This document shows, piece after piece, positions 7,255-15,337 of a stretch of DNA of 64,000 nucleotides. Within the stretch, counting starts at the first letter, position 1; each line of letters begins with the position of its first letter. Location: the NCBI GenBank assembly GCA_016287245.1, contig JAEEWG010000007.1, forward strand, positions 1 through 64,000. Direction: 5' to 3'. A program made the translations under genes and the position numbers. Below the pieces are notes generated by a model. That model saw only the letters and a list, made by a program, of their open reading frames with translations, made no database searches and was not told the origin of the DNA. Source of the DNA: Clostridia bacterium (GTDB lineage: Bacteria; Bacillota; Clostridia; Saccharofermentanales; Saccharofermentanaceae).

Positions 7255-7934
7255 TTGCTGTTGTCGGAAATATACTGCTTATACTCTCTGCTGATGATGT
7301 TCCAGTCCAGATCGAAGCGGGCCATATGCTTCTGGAAAGCGGCTCTCGCGGCGGCCGGATCCTTCTTCTTGATGGCGTCGAAGATCGCGCGGTGATCGGA
7401 AACGATCTTGAGATCCTTGACCGAGTGCAGACTCAGGCTTCTTACACGGTCGAAGTGCATGCTCATCAGGCTGACCATGTAATAGCACTGCATCTTGTTG
7501 CAGATGCGGTAGATGAGTTTATGGAATTCGTTATCAAGTGCCAGAAGCTTGTCGGCGTCCTTGGAAAGGTAGAACTCCTGAAGTGCCAGGTTATCATCGA
7601 GTTCGCGAAGATCCTCTTCCTTGGCCAGTTCACAGGCATCCTCGACCAGTGCGGTCTCTACGGTGATACGCAGGAATCTCGCCTCACGGATGAGGTCGGA
7701 ATCGATCATGGAAACGAGGCAGCCCTTCTGCGGAAGGATATCTAAGATCTTCGATTTGGAAAGCTCCAGAAAAGCTTCGTGAACCGGGGTACGGGAAAGA
7801 CCGAGTGCGGTGGCGATCTCCTGTTCGCCGATCATGCTGCCCGGTTCGATCTCCAGACTGATGATGTTCTCGCTGATAACGCGGAATGCATACTCGCGGT
7901 TGGTCTCACTGGAATTCTTAGGTGGAACGATCAT
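7251..7934 (-). CDS. GntR/FadR-family regulator (FCD domain), probable uronate repressor
   Basis: This 227-residue protein has an N-terminal winged helix (GSMIGEQEIATALGLSRTPVHEAFLELSK, about residues 32-60) and a C-terminal all-helical FCD ligand domain. The FCD metal-site histidines are visible in NEFHKLIY, SDHRAIFDAI and FQKHMARF. Family members such as UxuR and ExuR sense uronates or aldonates. It lies next to uxuB-uxuA, and its own promoter has its -35 box inside a 16-base operator also found before uxuA and the ABC importer. I infer that it represses all three and is released by a uronate-pathway intermediate. Confidence 0.92.
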   Translation of the reverse strand: MIVPPKNSSETNREYAFRVISENIISLEIEPGSMIGEQEIATALGLSRTPVHEAFLELSKSKILDILPQKGCLVSMIDSDLIREARFLRITVETALVEDACELAKEEDLRELDDNLALQEFYLSKDADKLLALDNEFHKLIYRICNKMQCYYMVSLMSMHFDRVRSLSLHSVKDLKIVSDHRAIFDAIKKKDPAAARAAFQKHMARFDLDWNIISREYKQYISDNSK

Positions 7935-7976
7935 ATCGAAAAAACTCCTTCACTACATCGGGTTTCAAACAACATA

Positions 7977-8008
7977 AATATACAATATTTTTAACTAGCA
8001 TACAAGTT
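7977..8008 (-). promoter_or_regulatory. promoter of the uronate regulator with overlapping operator
   Basis: On the minus strand TTGTAT (8005-8000) and TATATT (7982-7977) are spaced by 17 bases. The -35 lies within AACTAGCATACAAGTT (7993-8008 on the plus strand), an imperfect palindrome of form AACTnGnA-TnCnAGTT. The same element occurs at 15172-15187 with one change, and its core lies at 10796-10811. The position predicts autorepression. Confidence 0.8.
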
Positions 8009-8017
8009 AGAAAAATA

Positions 8018-9640
8018 TCAGCCCAGATGCTTTTTCAGGGTCTTTCTGACCGCACCGGGTCCCTCGATCATTTCCGAAACGAAAGATTCGATCTTCGGTG
8101 ATAATCCGCATGCCACAAGGTCGGATCCGAAGACGGAACTGTTTGACAGAAGACCGTCGAGATTTCCTTTCACGCTATCGGGGTCCAAAAAACGGATCGC
8201 GGAAAGCTGCTCTTTTAAAGACGGAAGGAGCGAATCGGAACTGAGCTCGATCGGATCGCCGTTGTCATCGATCCCGAGAAGATAGCGGATCCACCCGGCG
8301 ATCGCCAGAGGGATATAGGTCAGGGAAGTAACATCTAACGAAGGATCGGAGATATAGGACTTGATGGTCTCGCCGAAACGGATCGGGACCTTAAGGCTCG
8401 TGTCTGTCGCGATGCGCTGCGGCGCATCCGGGATAAACGGATTCGGAAGACGCTCCTCGATCACCTCCCTGATGAATTCGGAAGGCTTTAGGATCACGGG
8501 ATCTGTTACGACGGGAAGTCCCTCTGAATAGCCGATCTTCGTGATGAGGGAGACCAGCTCCGGATCCTTCATCTCATCCGAGATGCGTGTATATCCGAGT
8601 ACGCATCCGAAAACGGCCAGTGCCGTATGGAGCGGATTTAAGCATGTGGTGACCTTCATGCGCTCGGCCTTATTCACCGTATCGCGGTCGGTCATGAAGA
8701 CGCCGGCCTTTTCAAGCGGCGGACGGCCGTTCGGGAAAGTATCCTCGATCACGAGATACTGCGGAACTTCCGCATTAACGAAAGGCGCGATGAACGTGCC
8801 TTTTGCCGTAGTAAACGGACGCATATCGGAGATCCCCAGTTCCTCGATCATCTTCTCGACCGAGGCATCCGGACGGGGCGTGATCTTGTCGATCATACTC
8901 CACGGGAAAGAAACTTTTCCCGAATCATTCAGATAATCGAGAAATCCGGAGGAGACGAAGCCGCGCTTTTCCCAGGCTTCCGCCACCTCGAGGATACTGC
9001 TCTGAAGCTTTTTGCCGTTGCTGCTGCAGTTGTCCATAGAAGCCAGCGCGAGAGGCGCTCCGCCTTTCTGGAATCGTTCCCACAGGAGAGCGCAGACGAT
9101 ACTCATGGCGTGCCGCGCGCTCTTCGGGCCGTTTTCCATATCGGAGGATACGACCGGAAGGAGCTGCCCGTGCATATCATAGAGGGCATAGCCCTTTTCG
9201 GTAATGGTAAAACTGATGATCTGAAGAGAAGGACTTGAAGCGATCTCATAAAGACGGCTCATTTCCGGTGCGTCATTCGGATCCGCTTTTCTCGATTCCG
9301 TCACACTTCCGATGATCTCGTATCCCGTACTTCCGTCGGGACGAAGGTCGACCATCAGTGTCAGGTCATCGTTCGGCCGGTAGATCCGGTCGATGATCTC
9401 ATAGTCAAAGGTATCGGCGGCAATGATGCCCGTATCGATCAGTCCCTGATTCAGTAGATCCTGGGAAAGACGTGCGATAAAACCGCGGAAGATATTTCCG
9501 GCGCCGAAATGAAGCCAGGTCGGTTCTTTTTCGGATTTTGCCCGCACTTCGTCAATGGAAAAAGAGGGAAGGATGATGTTCCTTTCAGACCATTCTCCTG
9601 TATTTTTCAGGCTGTCCCTGCGCATAGAAAGAGAAAGCAT
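8018..9640 (-). CDS. uxuB: fructuronate reductase (mannitol dehydrogenase family)
   Basis: This 540-residue polyol dehydrogenase family enzyme should reduce D-fructuronate to D-mannonate with NADH. The N-terminal nucleotide-binding loop is LHFGAGNIFRGF (about 44-55). The later NPLHTALAVFG stretch matches the conserved catalytic region of long-chain mannitol dehydrogenases. UxuB, tagaturonate reductase and mannitol dehydrogenase look alike; the adjacent uxuA and nearby uxaC favour fructuronate. It follows uxuA by 45 bases on the same strand, with AGGAGG ahead of its start, so the pair is probably one transcript from the promoter at 10800-10828. Confidence 0.93.
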   Translation of the reverse strand: MLSLSMRRDSLKNTGEWSERNIILPSFSIDEVRAKSEKEPTWLHFGAGNIFRGFIARLSQDLLNQGLIDTGIIAADTFDYEIIDRIYRPNDDLTLMVDLRPDGSTGYEIIGSVTESRKADPNDAPEMSRLYEIASSPSLQIISFTITEKGYALYDMHGQLLPVVSSDMENGPKSARHAMSIVCALLWERFQKGGAPLALASMDNCSSNGKKLQSSILEVAEAWEKRGFVSSGFLDYLNDSGKVSFPWSMIDKITPRPDASVEKMIEELGISDMRPFTTAKGTFIAPFVNAEVPQYLVIEDTFPNGRPPLEKAGVFMTDRDTVNKAERMKVTTCLNPLHTALAVFGCVLGYTRISDEMKDPELVSLITKIGYSEGLPVVTDPVILKPSEFIREVIEERLPNPFIPDAPQRIATDTSLKVPIRFGETIKSYISDPSLDVTSLTYIPLAIAGWIRYLLGIDDNGDPIELSSDSLLPSLKEQLSAIRFLDPDSVKGNLDGLLSNSSVFGSDLVACGLSPKIESFVSEMIEGPGAVRKTLKKHLG

Positions 9641-9685
9641 TGGTTCGAAGCCTCCTGAATTGAAGTAGTTTTCGACCGGAAAAGA

Positions 9686-10759
9686 TCACTTCCGGCTTTT
9701 TTCAACGGCTTCCCACAATCCCTGGATATAGACTGCGCCCAGTGCGCGGTCATAAAGACCGTAACCCGGGCGGGAGGCCTCCGACCAGATACGTCGTCCG
9801 TGGTCCGGACGGATGTATCCGTCAAAACCGTTCTCCTGAAGGGCAGCGACGATGGCGTACATGTCCAGATCGCCCTCGGAAGAAAGGTGGGCACTCTCGT
9901 GGAAATCCTTTTCAGAGGTATGCTTGACGTTGCGCAGATGTACGAAAGGCACGCGTCCCAAGGCGGCAAATTCCTTCGCCATTGCCGGGATATCGTTCTC
10001 CGGATTGGCACCGAGACTTCCGGTACAGAGCGTAAGACCATTGCGCTTACTGTCGTTGAGCGCCAGATATTTTCTGATGGACTCTGCGGAGCAGACGACC
10101 TTCGGCAGACCGAAAAGCGGCCACGGCGGATCGTCCGGGTGCACGCCGAAATCCAGATCATATTCCTCGGCATACGGCATAACGGCATCGAGGAAGTACG
10201 TGATGTTTTTGAAGTATTCTTCAGCAGAAACATTATGGTAGAACTCGACATCCTTGGCCATTGCAGGGAATCTCTCCGGCTCCCATCCGGGAAGCGTCAT
10301 GTCATGCGAACCGTCCATCATGGAAGCGATAATGCGGTCGAGGGTCAGTCCGCTCGCGAAGGAATGCTCGTATGCCATGGCAAAAGAACCGTCCTTCAGC
10401 GGGAGTTCGAGATTGCTTCGAAACCAGTCCATGACCGGCATGAAGTTATAGCAGATGCACTTGACTCCGGCTTCGTGAAGATTCTTCATGGTGGTGATGT
10501 AGTTGGAGATGTATTCATCTCTGGAAGAAAGGCCCTTCTTAATATCCTCGTGGATATTCACACTCTCGATCACTTCCATCTCCAGACCGGCCGCATGGAC
10601 CTGATCTCGAAGCGCGAAGATCGTCTCTCTGGGCCAGATCTCACCGGCGGGGATATCGGAGAACATCGTCGCGACACCGGAAACGCCCGGGATCTGACGG
10701 ATCTGTTCCAATGTTACCGTATCATCGCCATGCGGCCACCAACGAAACACCATCTTCAT
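9686..10759 (-). CDS. uxuA: mannonate dehydratase
   Basis: This 357-residue cytosolic enzyme converts D-mannonate to 2-keto-3-deoxygluconate. The start MKMVFRWWPHGDDTVTLEQI and the following IPGVSGVATMFSDIPAGE are characteristic of UxuA. Later metal and substrate segments include FGVHPDDPP, FVHLRNVK and YIRPDHGRR, consistent with a TIM-barrel metal site made of His, Asp and Cys residues. Its length is close to the Gram-positive UxuA norm. It is first in an operon with uxuB. The promoter upstream carries two overlapping copies of the operator, so it should be tightly controlled by the adjacent regulator. Confidence 0.96.
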   Translation of the reverse strand: MKMVFRWWPHGDDTVTLEQIRQIPGVSGVATMFSDIPAGEIWPRETIFALRDQVHAAGLEMEVIESVNIHEDIKKGLSSRDEYISNYITTMKNLHEAGVKCICYNFMPVMDWFRSNLELPLKDGSFAMAYEHSFASGLTLDRIIASMMDGSHDMTLPGWEPERFPAMAKDVEFYHNVSAEEYFKNITYFLDAVMPYAEEYDLDFGVHPDDPPWPLFGLPKVVCSAESIRKYLALNDSKRNGLTLCTGSLGANPENDIPAMAKEFAALGRVPFVHLRNVKHTSEKDFHESAHLSSEGDLDMYAIVAALQENGFDGYIRPDHGRRIWSEASRPGYGLYDRALGAVYIQGLWEAVEKSRK

Positions 10760-10795
10760 AGTTATTGCCTCTTTTCCACATCAAACATAACCTGC

Positions 10796-10828
10796 AACTA
10801 GCATACTAGCAAACTAGAATAGTGTCAA
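10796..10828 (-). promoter_or_regulatory. uxuAB promoter with paired operators
   Basis: On the minus strand a consensus TTGACA (10828-10823) is followed after exactly 17 bases by TATGCT (10805-10800). Two CTAG-type operator units overlap this core: CTAGCATACTAG at 10798-10809 covers the -10, and CTAGCAAACTAG at 10806-10817 fills the spacer. The upstream-most bases AACTAGCATAC match the operators at 7993 and 15172. The arrangement predicts strong repression with an otherwise strong promoter. Confidence 0.82.
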
Positions 10829-10878
10829 GGTCGTTAGATTTTTATTTTTTCGTTTTTCCCAAAAGGGAAACGGCAGGA

Positions 10879-11253
10879 TCACATTTTGTCCGTGTCGTCT
10901 GTCTTCGGTCCCGGTCTTCTGCGGAACATATTGATGAGCCACGGGATCAGGATGATCCATCCGTAAGACCGGAAAGAAGAGGCGAAGCAGGAGAAAAGAA
11001 GCTCGCCTAAAGAGCACACGCCATTATAGTAATCATCGTAGTGCATGCCGACATAGCAAAGGCCCATGCAGAGATTGGAGATCAGAAGGAAAATGGTCGA
11101 ACGCACCAGCACCTCTCTTGGGAGCGGCTCCGGTTCGTCCTGTTTTTTCACTGCTTTGGTCGTGCAGCGTATTCCGATAAAGAGAAATACGATGGCGCCA
11201 ATCAATGCGATCAGCATTCCGGTGGTACAGATGATAGATAGTGTTGTGCCCAT
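10879..11253 (-). CDS. small membrane protein of unknown function
   Basis: A 124-residue protein with an N-terminal membrane segment (GMLIALIGAIVFLFIGI, about 12-30), a charged linker, then hydrophobic segments near 52-70 and 95-110, ending in RRRPGPKTDDTDKM. The start at 11253 has GAGGT upstream. It lies 35 bases downstream of the DUF624 gene on the same strand and may be cotranscribed. No family is recognised. Confidence 0.65.
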   Translation of the reverse strand: MGTTLSIICTTGMLIALIGAIVFLFIGIRCTTKAVKKQDEPEPLPREVLVRSTIFLLISNLCMGLCYVGMHYDDYYNGVCSLGELLFSCFASSFRSYGWIILIPWLINMFRRRPGPKTDDTDKM

Positions 11254-11288
11254 GAATACCTCAAAAAAGAAAAACGTACATTAATACT

Positions 11289-12038
11289 TTATTCCTCGAA
11301 ACCCTCTTCGTCAACATCGGAAGGCTCGTTATCCTCGTCGTTTCCGTCGTCATCATTTTCGCTTTCGACGGCGTCTTCATCACCGTCCTCCGCGTACTTT
11401 TCAGGATGCTCACGCTTATCCTTGAGAAGCAGGGCATAATTGAAATCCCTCTCGCAAAGACGTCGGCAGAGATAGCAACAGGTAAAAGGCACAAACAGGA
11501 TCGACGGGATAAAGACGATCATGAGCGCCAGAGATAAGAGGATATAAAGCCACATGAGAAAGGTGTGGCTCGTATACATCGTCGAGAAAGTAAAACTGTG
11601 GAAGATCGTATTTCTGACCGTGTTTTTGAATCTCGCCAGATACGGGCAGACGAAAGGCACCGTGAAGAAAAGCGGAAGGATCAAAAGGATCGCCACACCG
11701 GTATAAAGCGACGGAAGGTGTACGCCGTTAAAGCCGAAAAGAGCGAAGCAGAGGTTAAAAGCGGTCACGCCGGCATAAAGGAGAAGGACGATCGTAACCG
11801 CGATGCCCTGCTTGAGGTTCTGTTTAAAGGAATGGAAGAAATCCTTCACAGGAGTGGCCGAATTCTTCTCGACTCTCTTATTGACCGCATAGTAAAGCGC
11901 CGTCGCCGAAGTACCGATCGTCACGATCGGAAGGCACGTGACGAAAAAACAGAGGCTCAGGAGCATAACATCTCCCAGTTTGTCACCGAGAGAATACAGG
12001 CGGCTTTTGGAAACGCGGTCGTAAAATGATTCTTCCAT
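11289..12038 (-). CDS. YesL-like DUF624 membrane protein
   Basis: This 249-residue protein resembles the YesL/DUF624 family. The family start is visible in SRLYSLGDKLGDVMLLSLCFFVTCLPIVTIGTSATALYYAV, and about five membrane segments follow (near 20-45, 75-95, 105-130, 140-165, 170-190). Such genes often sit beside CUT1 sugar importers and polysaccharide-use genes, as here; their biochemical role is not known. The C-terminal 40 residues are very acidic (EDGDEDAVESENDDDGN), an unusual tail. The start at 12038 has a GGAGA ribosome site. Confidence 0.85.
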   Translation of the reverse strand: MEESFYDRVSKSRLYSLGDKLGDVMLLSLCFFVTCLPIVTIGTSATALYYAVNKRVEKNSATPVKDFFHSFKQNLKQGIAVTIVLLLYAGVTAFNLCFALFGFNGVHLPSLYTGVAILLILPLFFTVPFVCPYLARFKNTVRNTIFHSFTFSTMYTSHTFLMWLYILLSLALMIVFIPSILFVPFTCCYLCRRLCERDFNYALLLKDKREHPEKYAEDGDEDAVESENDDDGNDEDNEPSDVDEEGFEE

Positions 12039-12218
12039 GCTTGGGATATCTCCTTTTCTCCAATATATTAGACGCTGAAAACAGGAAAAGCAAGAGTAAA
12101 AACGCGATCTGCCATTCTAGTGTTAAAGCTGTGGAAAAGCCGTCTCGATTGTGCTATCTTATAACCATCAAAGGGAAAAGCTCCGTGCTCGGAGGCCTTT
12201 TCGGAAACGGAAGAGAAC

Positions 12219-13748
12219 ATGATCGAACTTGCACCAATATTCGGAAATGGCATGATACTTCAGAGGGAACGCCCCGTCTCCATCTGGGGCAGAGACGACA
12301 AGGCAGGATCCGTGTCGGTCCTTTTGGAGGGGGAAACATATACCGCTCCTGTCACCGGCGGACAATTTCTCATCACCCTTCCCGCGCATCCTGCGGGAAA
12401 AGATCTATCCCTTCAGATCCGCGGCAGTGAGACCATCGAGCTGAGTGACGTCTGCTTCGGAGATGTCTTCTACCTCGGCGGCCAGTCGAATATGGAGCTG
12501 CCGGTATCCCGCACTCTCGATGTTTCAAAAGAGGAAGTCGATGCCTCGGACTATCCCTACATCCGTCAGTACCGAGTCACTCCGCAGTACAATATGGCCG
12601 AAGACGAGATCGCAGATCTTGCGAAAAATCCCTGGACGGCGGCCGTTCCCGGCAGGATCGGCGAGATGAGCGCGGCCGGATTCTATTTTGCCCGGAGGAT
12701 CTATGACGAAAAGCAGATCCCGATCGGACTGGTGCTCGGTGCCCAGGGCGGATCCACGATCGAATCCTGGATGCCGGAAGAACTCCTTTCGAAGTTCGGC
12801 GACTATAAAGAGAAGATGGCTCCGTTCATGGGAAAAGACGCTCTGAACGAGTATCTGAAGCTTCGTGACTGTTCCATCGCCTCCTGGAGAAGCGCACTTT
12901 CTTCGGAAGATGATGAGAAGATGAATAAGGAGATCCCGGAAGATGCATCGGACTTTCCGGTTCCGGGCATGCTCCGAAAAGAAGACGGGACCGGCTTTAT
13001 CGGGATCGTCTGGTTCTATAAGGAATTCACACTGGAAGATGTGCCGTCTTCGGATGCCTTCCTTTATCTCGGCGATCTGATCGATGCGGATCAGACCTTT
13101 ATCAACGGGACCCTCGTGGGGAGAACGGAGTATCGTTATCCTCCGCGTAAATATCCGTTCGACGGTTCGATCCTGCGCAAGGGAAGAAATCTCATCGCCG
13201 TGCGGCTGATCATCGAGACAGGGGACGGCGGCTTCGTCGCCGAGCATCCGTACTATGTAAGATCCGGAGATGAGAAGATCGAGCTTTCGGGCACGTGGAA
13301 GATGGCTTTTGGAAAAGAAGCGGCTTCTGCTGTTCCGGCATTTCTCATGGGACAGGAAGTCCCGACTTCACTTTATAAGACGTCCGTCCGCCCGCTGAAG
13401 GACTATTCTTTCCTCGGTCTTTTGTGGTATCAGGGAGAAGCCAATTCTTCCGATCCGGAAAGATACAGTGAGAAGTTCTCCGCTATGATCAGAAACTGGC
13501 GGGATCTTTTCGGGCAGAAGCTTCCGCTGATCTGTGTCGAGATGGCGGACTATACGGATCCCGTGACAGGAAAAACGCCTCCCGGCTGGGATCTGATTCA
13601 ATCCCAGCAGAAAGAGGCGGAAAAAACTGTACCCGACTGCGCCGTAGTATCCGCGAAAGATCTGTCGACGCCCCTGGAGCTTCATCCCCAGCGCAAAAGC
13701 GAGCTGGGCGCGCGACTTTCTGAAGCGGCAAAGAAGATCTTCTATTAA
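12219..13748 (+). CDS. sialate O-acetylesterase-like carbohydrate esterase (SGNH)
   Basis: This 509-residue protein has the split-SGNH layout of sialate 9-O-acetylesterases. The nucleophile block is LGGQSNME (S90), the LWYQGEAN block is near residue 405, and the His of the triad is in ELHPQRK near 490. A beta-sandwich-like insertion lies near 245-350. No signal peptide is visible, so it is probably cytosolic and deacetylates imported oligosaccharides or sugars. Nearby uronate genes suggest acetylated plant glycans such as xylan or pectin rather than sialic acid; this is inference. Confidence 0.85.
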   Translation: MIELAPIFGNGMILQRERPVSIWGRDDKAGSVSVLLEGETYTAPVTGGQFLITLPAHPAGKDLSLQIRGSETIELSDVCFGDVFYLGGQSNMELPVSRTLDVSKEEVDASDYPYIRQYRVTPQYNMAEDEIADLAKNPWTAAVPGRIGEMSAAGFYFARRIYDEKQIPIGLVLGAQGGSTIESWMPEELLSKFGDYKEKMAPFMGKDALNEYLKLRDCSIASWRSALSSEDDEKMNKEIPEDASDFPVPGMLRKEDGTGFIGIVWFYKEFTLEDVPSSDAFLYLGDLIDADQTFINGTLVGRTEYRYPPRKYPFDGSILRKGRNLIAVRLIIETGDGGFVAEHPYYVRSGDEKIELSGTWKMAFGKEAASAVPAFLMGQEVPTSLYKTSVRPLKDYSFLGLLWYQGEANSSDPERYSEKFSAMIRNWRDLFGQKLPLICVEMADYTDPVTGKTPPGWDLIQSQQKEAEKTVPDCAVVSAKDLSTPLELHPQRKSELGARLSEAAKKIFY

Positions 13749-13750
13749 GA

Positions 13751-13951
13751 TCAGATATCCAGTTCGATCTCTTTATCGAGTTCTTCCGGACGGTATTTGC
13801 CGTTCTTCTTTCTCTGCTTGACGCATTCAGTCAGAAGATATTCGATCTGTCCGTTGACGGAACGGAAGTCGTCCTCGGCCCATGCGGCGATCGCATCGTA
13901 GAGCTTCGCCGACAGGCGGAGAGGTATCTGTTTTTTCTCAGGACCGGCCAT
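13751..13951 (-). CDS. ribbon-helix-helix (Arc/HicB-like) protein
   Basis: A 66-residue protein with a beta strand KKQIPLRLSAKLYDAI (7-22), helix A, and VNGQIEYLLTECVKQ as helix B, the pattern of Arc-type ribbon-helix-helix DNA-binding proteins. Its ATG shares one base with the stop of the SPFH gene (TGATG), so translation is coupled. It probably binds DNA as a dimer. The perfect TGATATC-N5-GATATCA inverted repeat over the operon promoter is the natural candidate operator. Confidence 0.82.
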   Translation of the reverse strand: MAGPEKKQIPLRLSAKLYDAIAAWAEDDFRSVNGQIEYLLTECVKQRKKNGKYRPEELDKEIELDI

Positions 13952-15006
13952 CAGTAAAGGCTCCCGGAGTTAACGATCGGCTGGGCTTCCTTATTGCCGC
14001 ACAGTACGACCAGAAGATTCGAAACCATTGCCGCCTTACGCTCTTCATCCAGTTCGACTGTTTTCTTCTCGGACAATCTTTCAAGCGCCATTTCTACCAT
14101 TCCGACTGCACCATCCACGATCAGCTTTCTGGCATCGACGATCGCGGCTGCCTGCTGACGCTGGAGCATCGCTGCAGCGATCTCCGGAGCATAGGCGAGG
14201 TAGGTGATACGTGCATCAACGATTCGAAGTCCGGCATCAGATACCTTGCTCTGGATCTCTTCCTTGATACGTCTTGCAACGATCTCGGTGGATCCGCGGA
14301 GAGAACCGTCATCGGCTTCGCCGTCACCGGTGGTATCGATGTTATCCGTGACATCGTACGGATAGACCTTTACGACATTACGTACCGCTGTGTCGCACTG
14401 CAGGGAGAGGTACTCCTTAAAGTTATCCACATTAAATACGGCCTTTGCCGTATCCTCGACTTTCCACATGACCGCGACCGCGATCTCTACCGGGTTACCG
14501 AGGACATCGTTGACCTTCTGCTTGCTGTTAGAAAGCGTCATGACCTTAAGAGAGATCTTGCGGGAGACCATCTCCATGGTCGTATTTGCGGCAGCTCCGG
14601 TGCTGGCAGCAGCTGCAGCGGCCAGGAGATTTCCCTTCTGGCTGACGTCACCGCTCTGGCCGAGATGTGTACCGGCGGCCGGGTTGAAGGCTGTGCAGAA
14701 CGGGTTTACGAAGAAGAAGCCGTCGCCCTTCAGTGTGCCTACATATTTACCGAAAAGTGTCAGAACCAGTGCTTCGTTCGGCTTCAGGACCTTAAGTCCG
14801 CATAGCGGGAGCCAGCCGACGCAGAGGAAGACGATGCAGAGGATGAAAAGCCACATCGGACTTGGCGCGTCCTCGCTTCCGTTGACGGCGCAGCAGATGA
14901 TGCCGGCTGTAGCGGCACATGTCAGGAGGATATAAAGGAAAAGTACCAGTCCTCCGATCTTGCGTCCCTTAAGGACTTTTTCAGTGATCTCATAATTCTC
15001 TTTCAT
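13951..15006 (-). CDS. SPFH/band 7 membrane protein
   Basis: This 351-residue protein has two N-terminal membrane segments (about 15-40 and 50-70) and then an SPFH domain starting at GLKVLKPNEALVLTLFGKYVGTLKGDGFFFVNPF. Later features are MWKVEDTAKAVFNVDN, ARRIKEEIQSKVSDAGLRIVDARITYLAYAPEIAAAMLQRQQAAAIVDARK, the conserved helix of the family; a coiled-coil-like tail follows. SPFH proteins oligomerise as flotillin-like membrane rings. A low-complexity, Ala-rich segment (AAAAAASTGAAAN) interrupts the domain near 130-145. It forms an operon with the ribbon-helix-helix gene. Confidence 0.88.
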   Translation of the reverse strand: MKENYEITEKVLKGRKIGGLVLFLYILLTCAATAGIICCAVNGSEDAPSPMWLFILCIVFLCVGWLPLCGLKVLKPNEALVLTLFGKYVGTLKGDGFFFVNPFCTAFNPAAGTHLGQSGDVSQKGNLLAAAAAASTGAAANTTMEMVSRKISLKVMTLSNSKQKVNDVLGNPVEIAVAVMWKVEDTAKAVFNVDNFKEYLSLQCDTAVRNVVKVYPYDVTDNIDTTGDGEADDGSLRGSTEIVARRIKEEIQSKVSDAGLRIVDARITYLAYAPEIAAAMLQRQQAAAIVDARKLIVDGAVGMVEMALERLSEKKTVELDEERKAAMVSNLLVVLCGNKEAQPIVNSGSLY

Positions 15007-15030
15007 TTTTTCTTACCGCCTTTTCTTTGG

Positions 15031-15069
15031 TGATATCGTAATGATATCATGTTGATTTCTCTTCGTCAA
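15031..15069 (-). promoter_or_regulatory. SPFH/RHH operon promoter and palindromic operator
   Basis: On the minus strand TTGACG (15069-15064) and TATCAT (15046-15041) are separated by 17 bases. A perfect inverted repeat, TGATATC (15031-15037) and GATATCA (15043-15049) with five bases between, covers the -10. A further GATATC lies at 15070-15075, just upstream of the -35. The site is ideal for repression, probably by the ribbon-helix-helix protein of the same operon. Confidence 0.78.
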
Positions 15070-15130
15070 GATATCGGGAGTTCTTTGTGCATCCTGGCTA
15101 AAAAGACAGGCGAAAATATCAAATCCGACG

Positions 15131-15187
15131 TTGACATGCAACTAGTATGGTGGTATTCTGTCATCGTAAACAACTAGCATACAAGTG
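15131..15187 (+). promoter_or_regulatory. importer operon promoter with two operators
   Basis: TTGACA at 15131-15136 and TATTCT at 15154-15159 are spaced by 17 bases. A half-site AACTAGTATGG (15140-15150) lies in the spacer. A full operator AACTAGCATACAAGTG (15172-15187), 15 of 16 bases identical to the site before the regulator gene, lies just after the expected transcription start. Dual placement predicts strong repression by the GntR/FCD protein. Confidence 0.82.
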
Positions 15188-15337
15188 TGGAAGCAAGCAC
15201 TGTACGGTAGTGAATGAGATCTATCATCCTGTGGATCAAATCACTGAGCGAATCGCTTTATGACCTCCTGATGCCCGGCACCCCAATTGCTTCGCTTCCA
15301 CGCACATGCTGGATGGCACATGAAGGAGTAGTGGGGT
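15187..15337 (+). promoter_or_regulatory. structured leader of the importer mRNA
   Basis: The 5' leader is about 170 bases long. GTGGAAGC (15187-15194) pairs perfectly with GCTTCCAC (15294-15301), and the adjoining AAGC/GCTT extends the helix, enclosing roughly 95 bases. Inside is a small GAGCG-AAT-CGCTT hairpin near 15246-15258. A 47-codon open frame (15214-15357) spans this region but has no ribosome site. The closing helix and length resemble a cis-regulatory RNA; no known riboswitch class is recognised. Confidence 0.5.

Noticed and set aside
9607-10251. 214-codon minus-strand frame within uxuA
   Set aside because: It lies out of frame in the same strand as the well-supported uxuA and has no known domain.
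10841-10872. Terminator after the small membrane protein gene
   Set aside because: A GTTT-CCC/GGG-AAAC hairpin is present but has an A-run, not a T-run, on the relevant strand.
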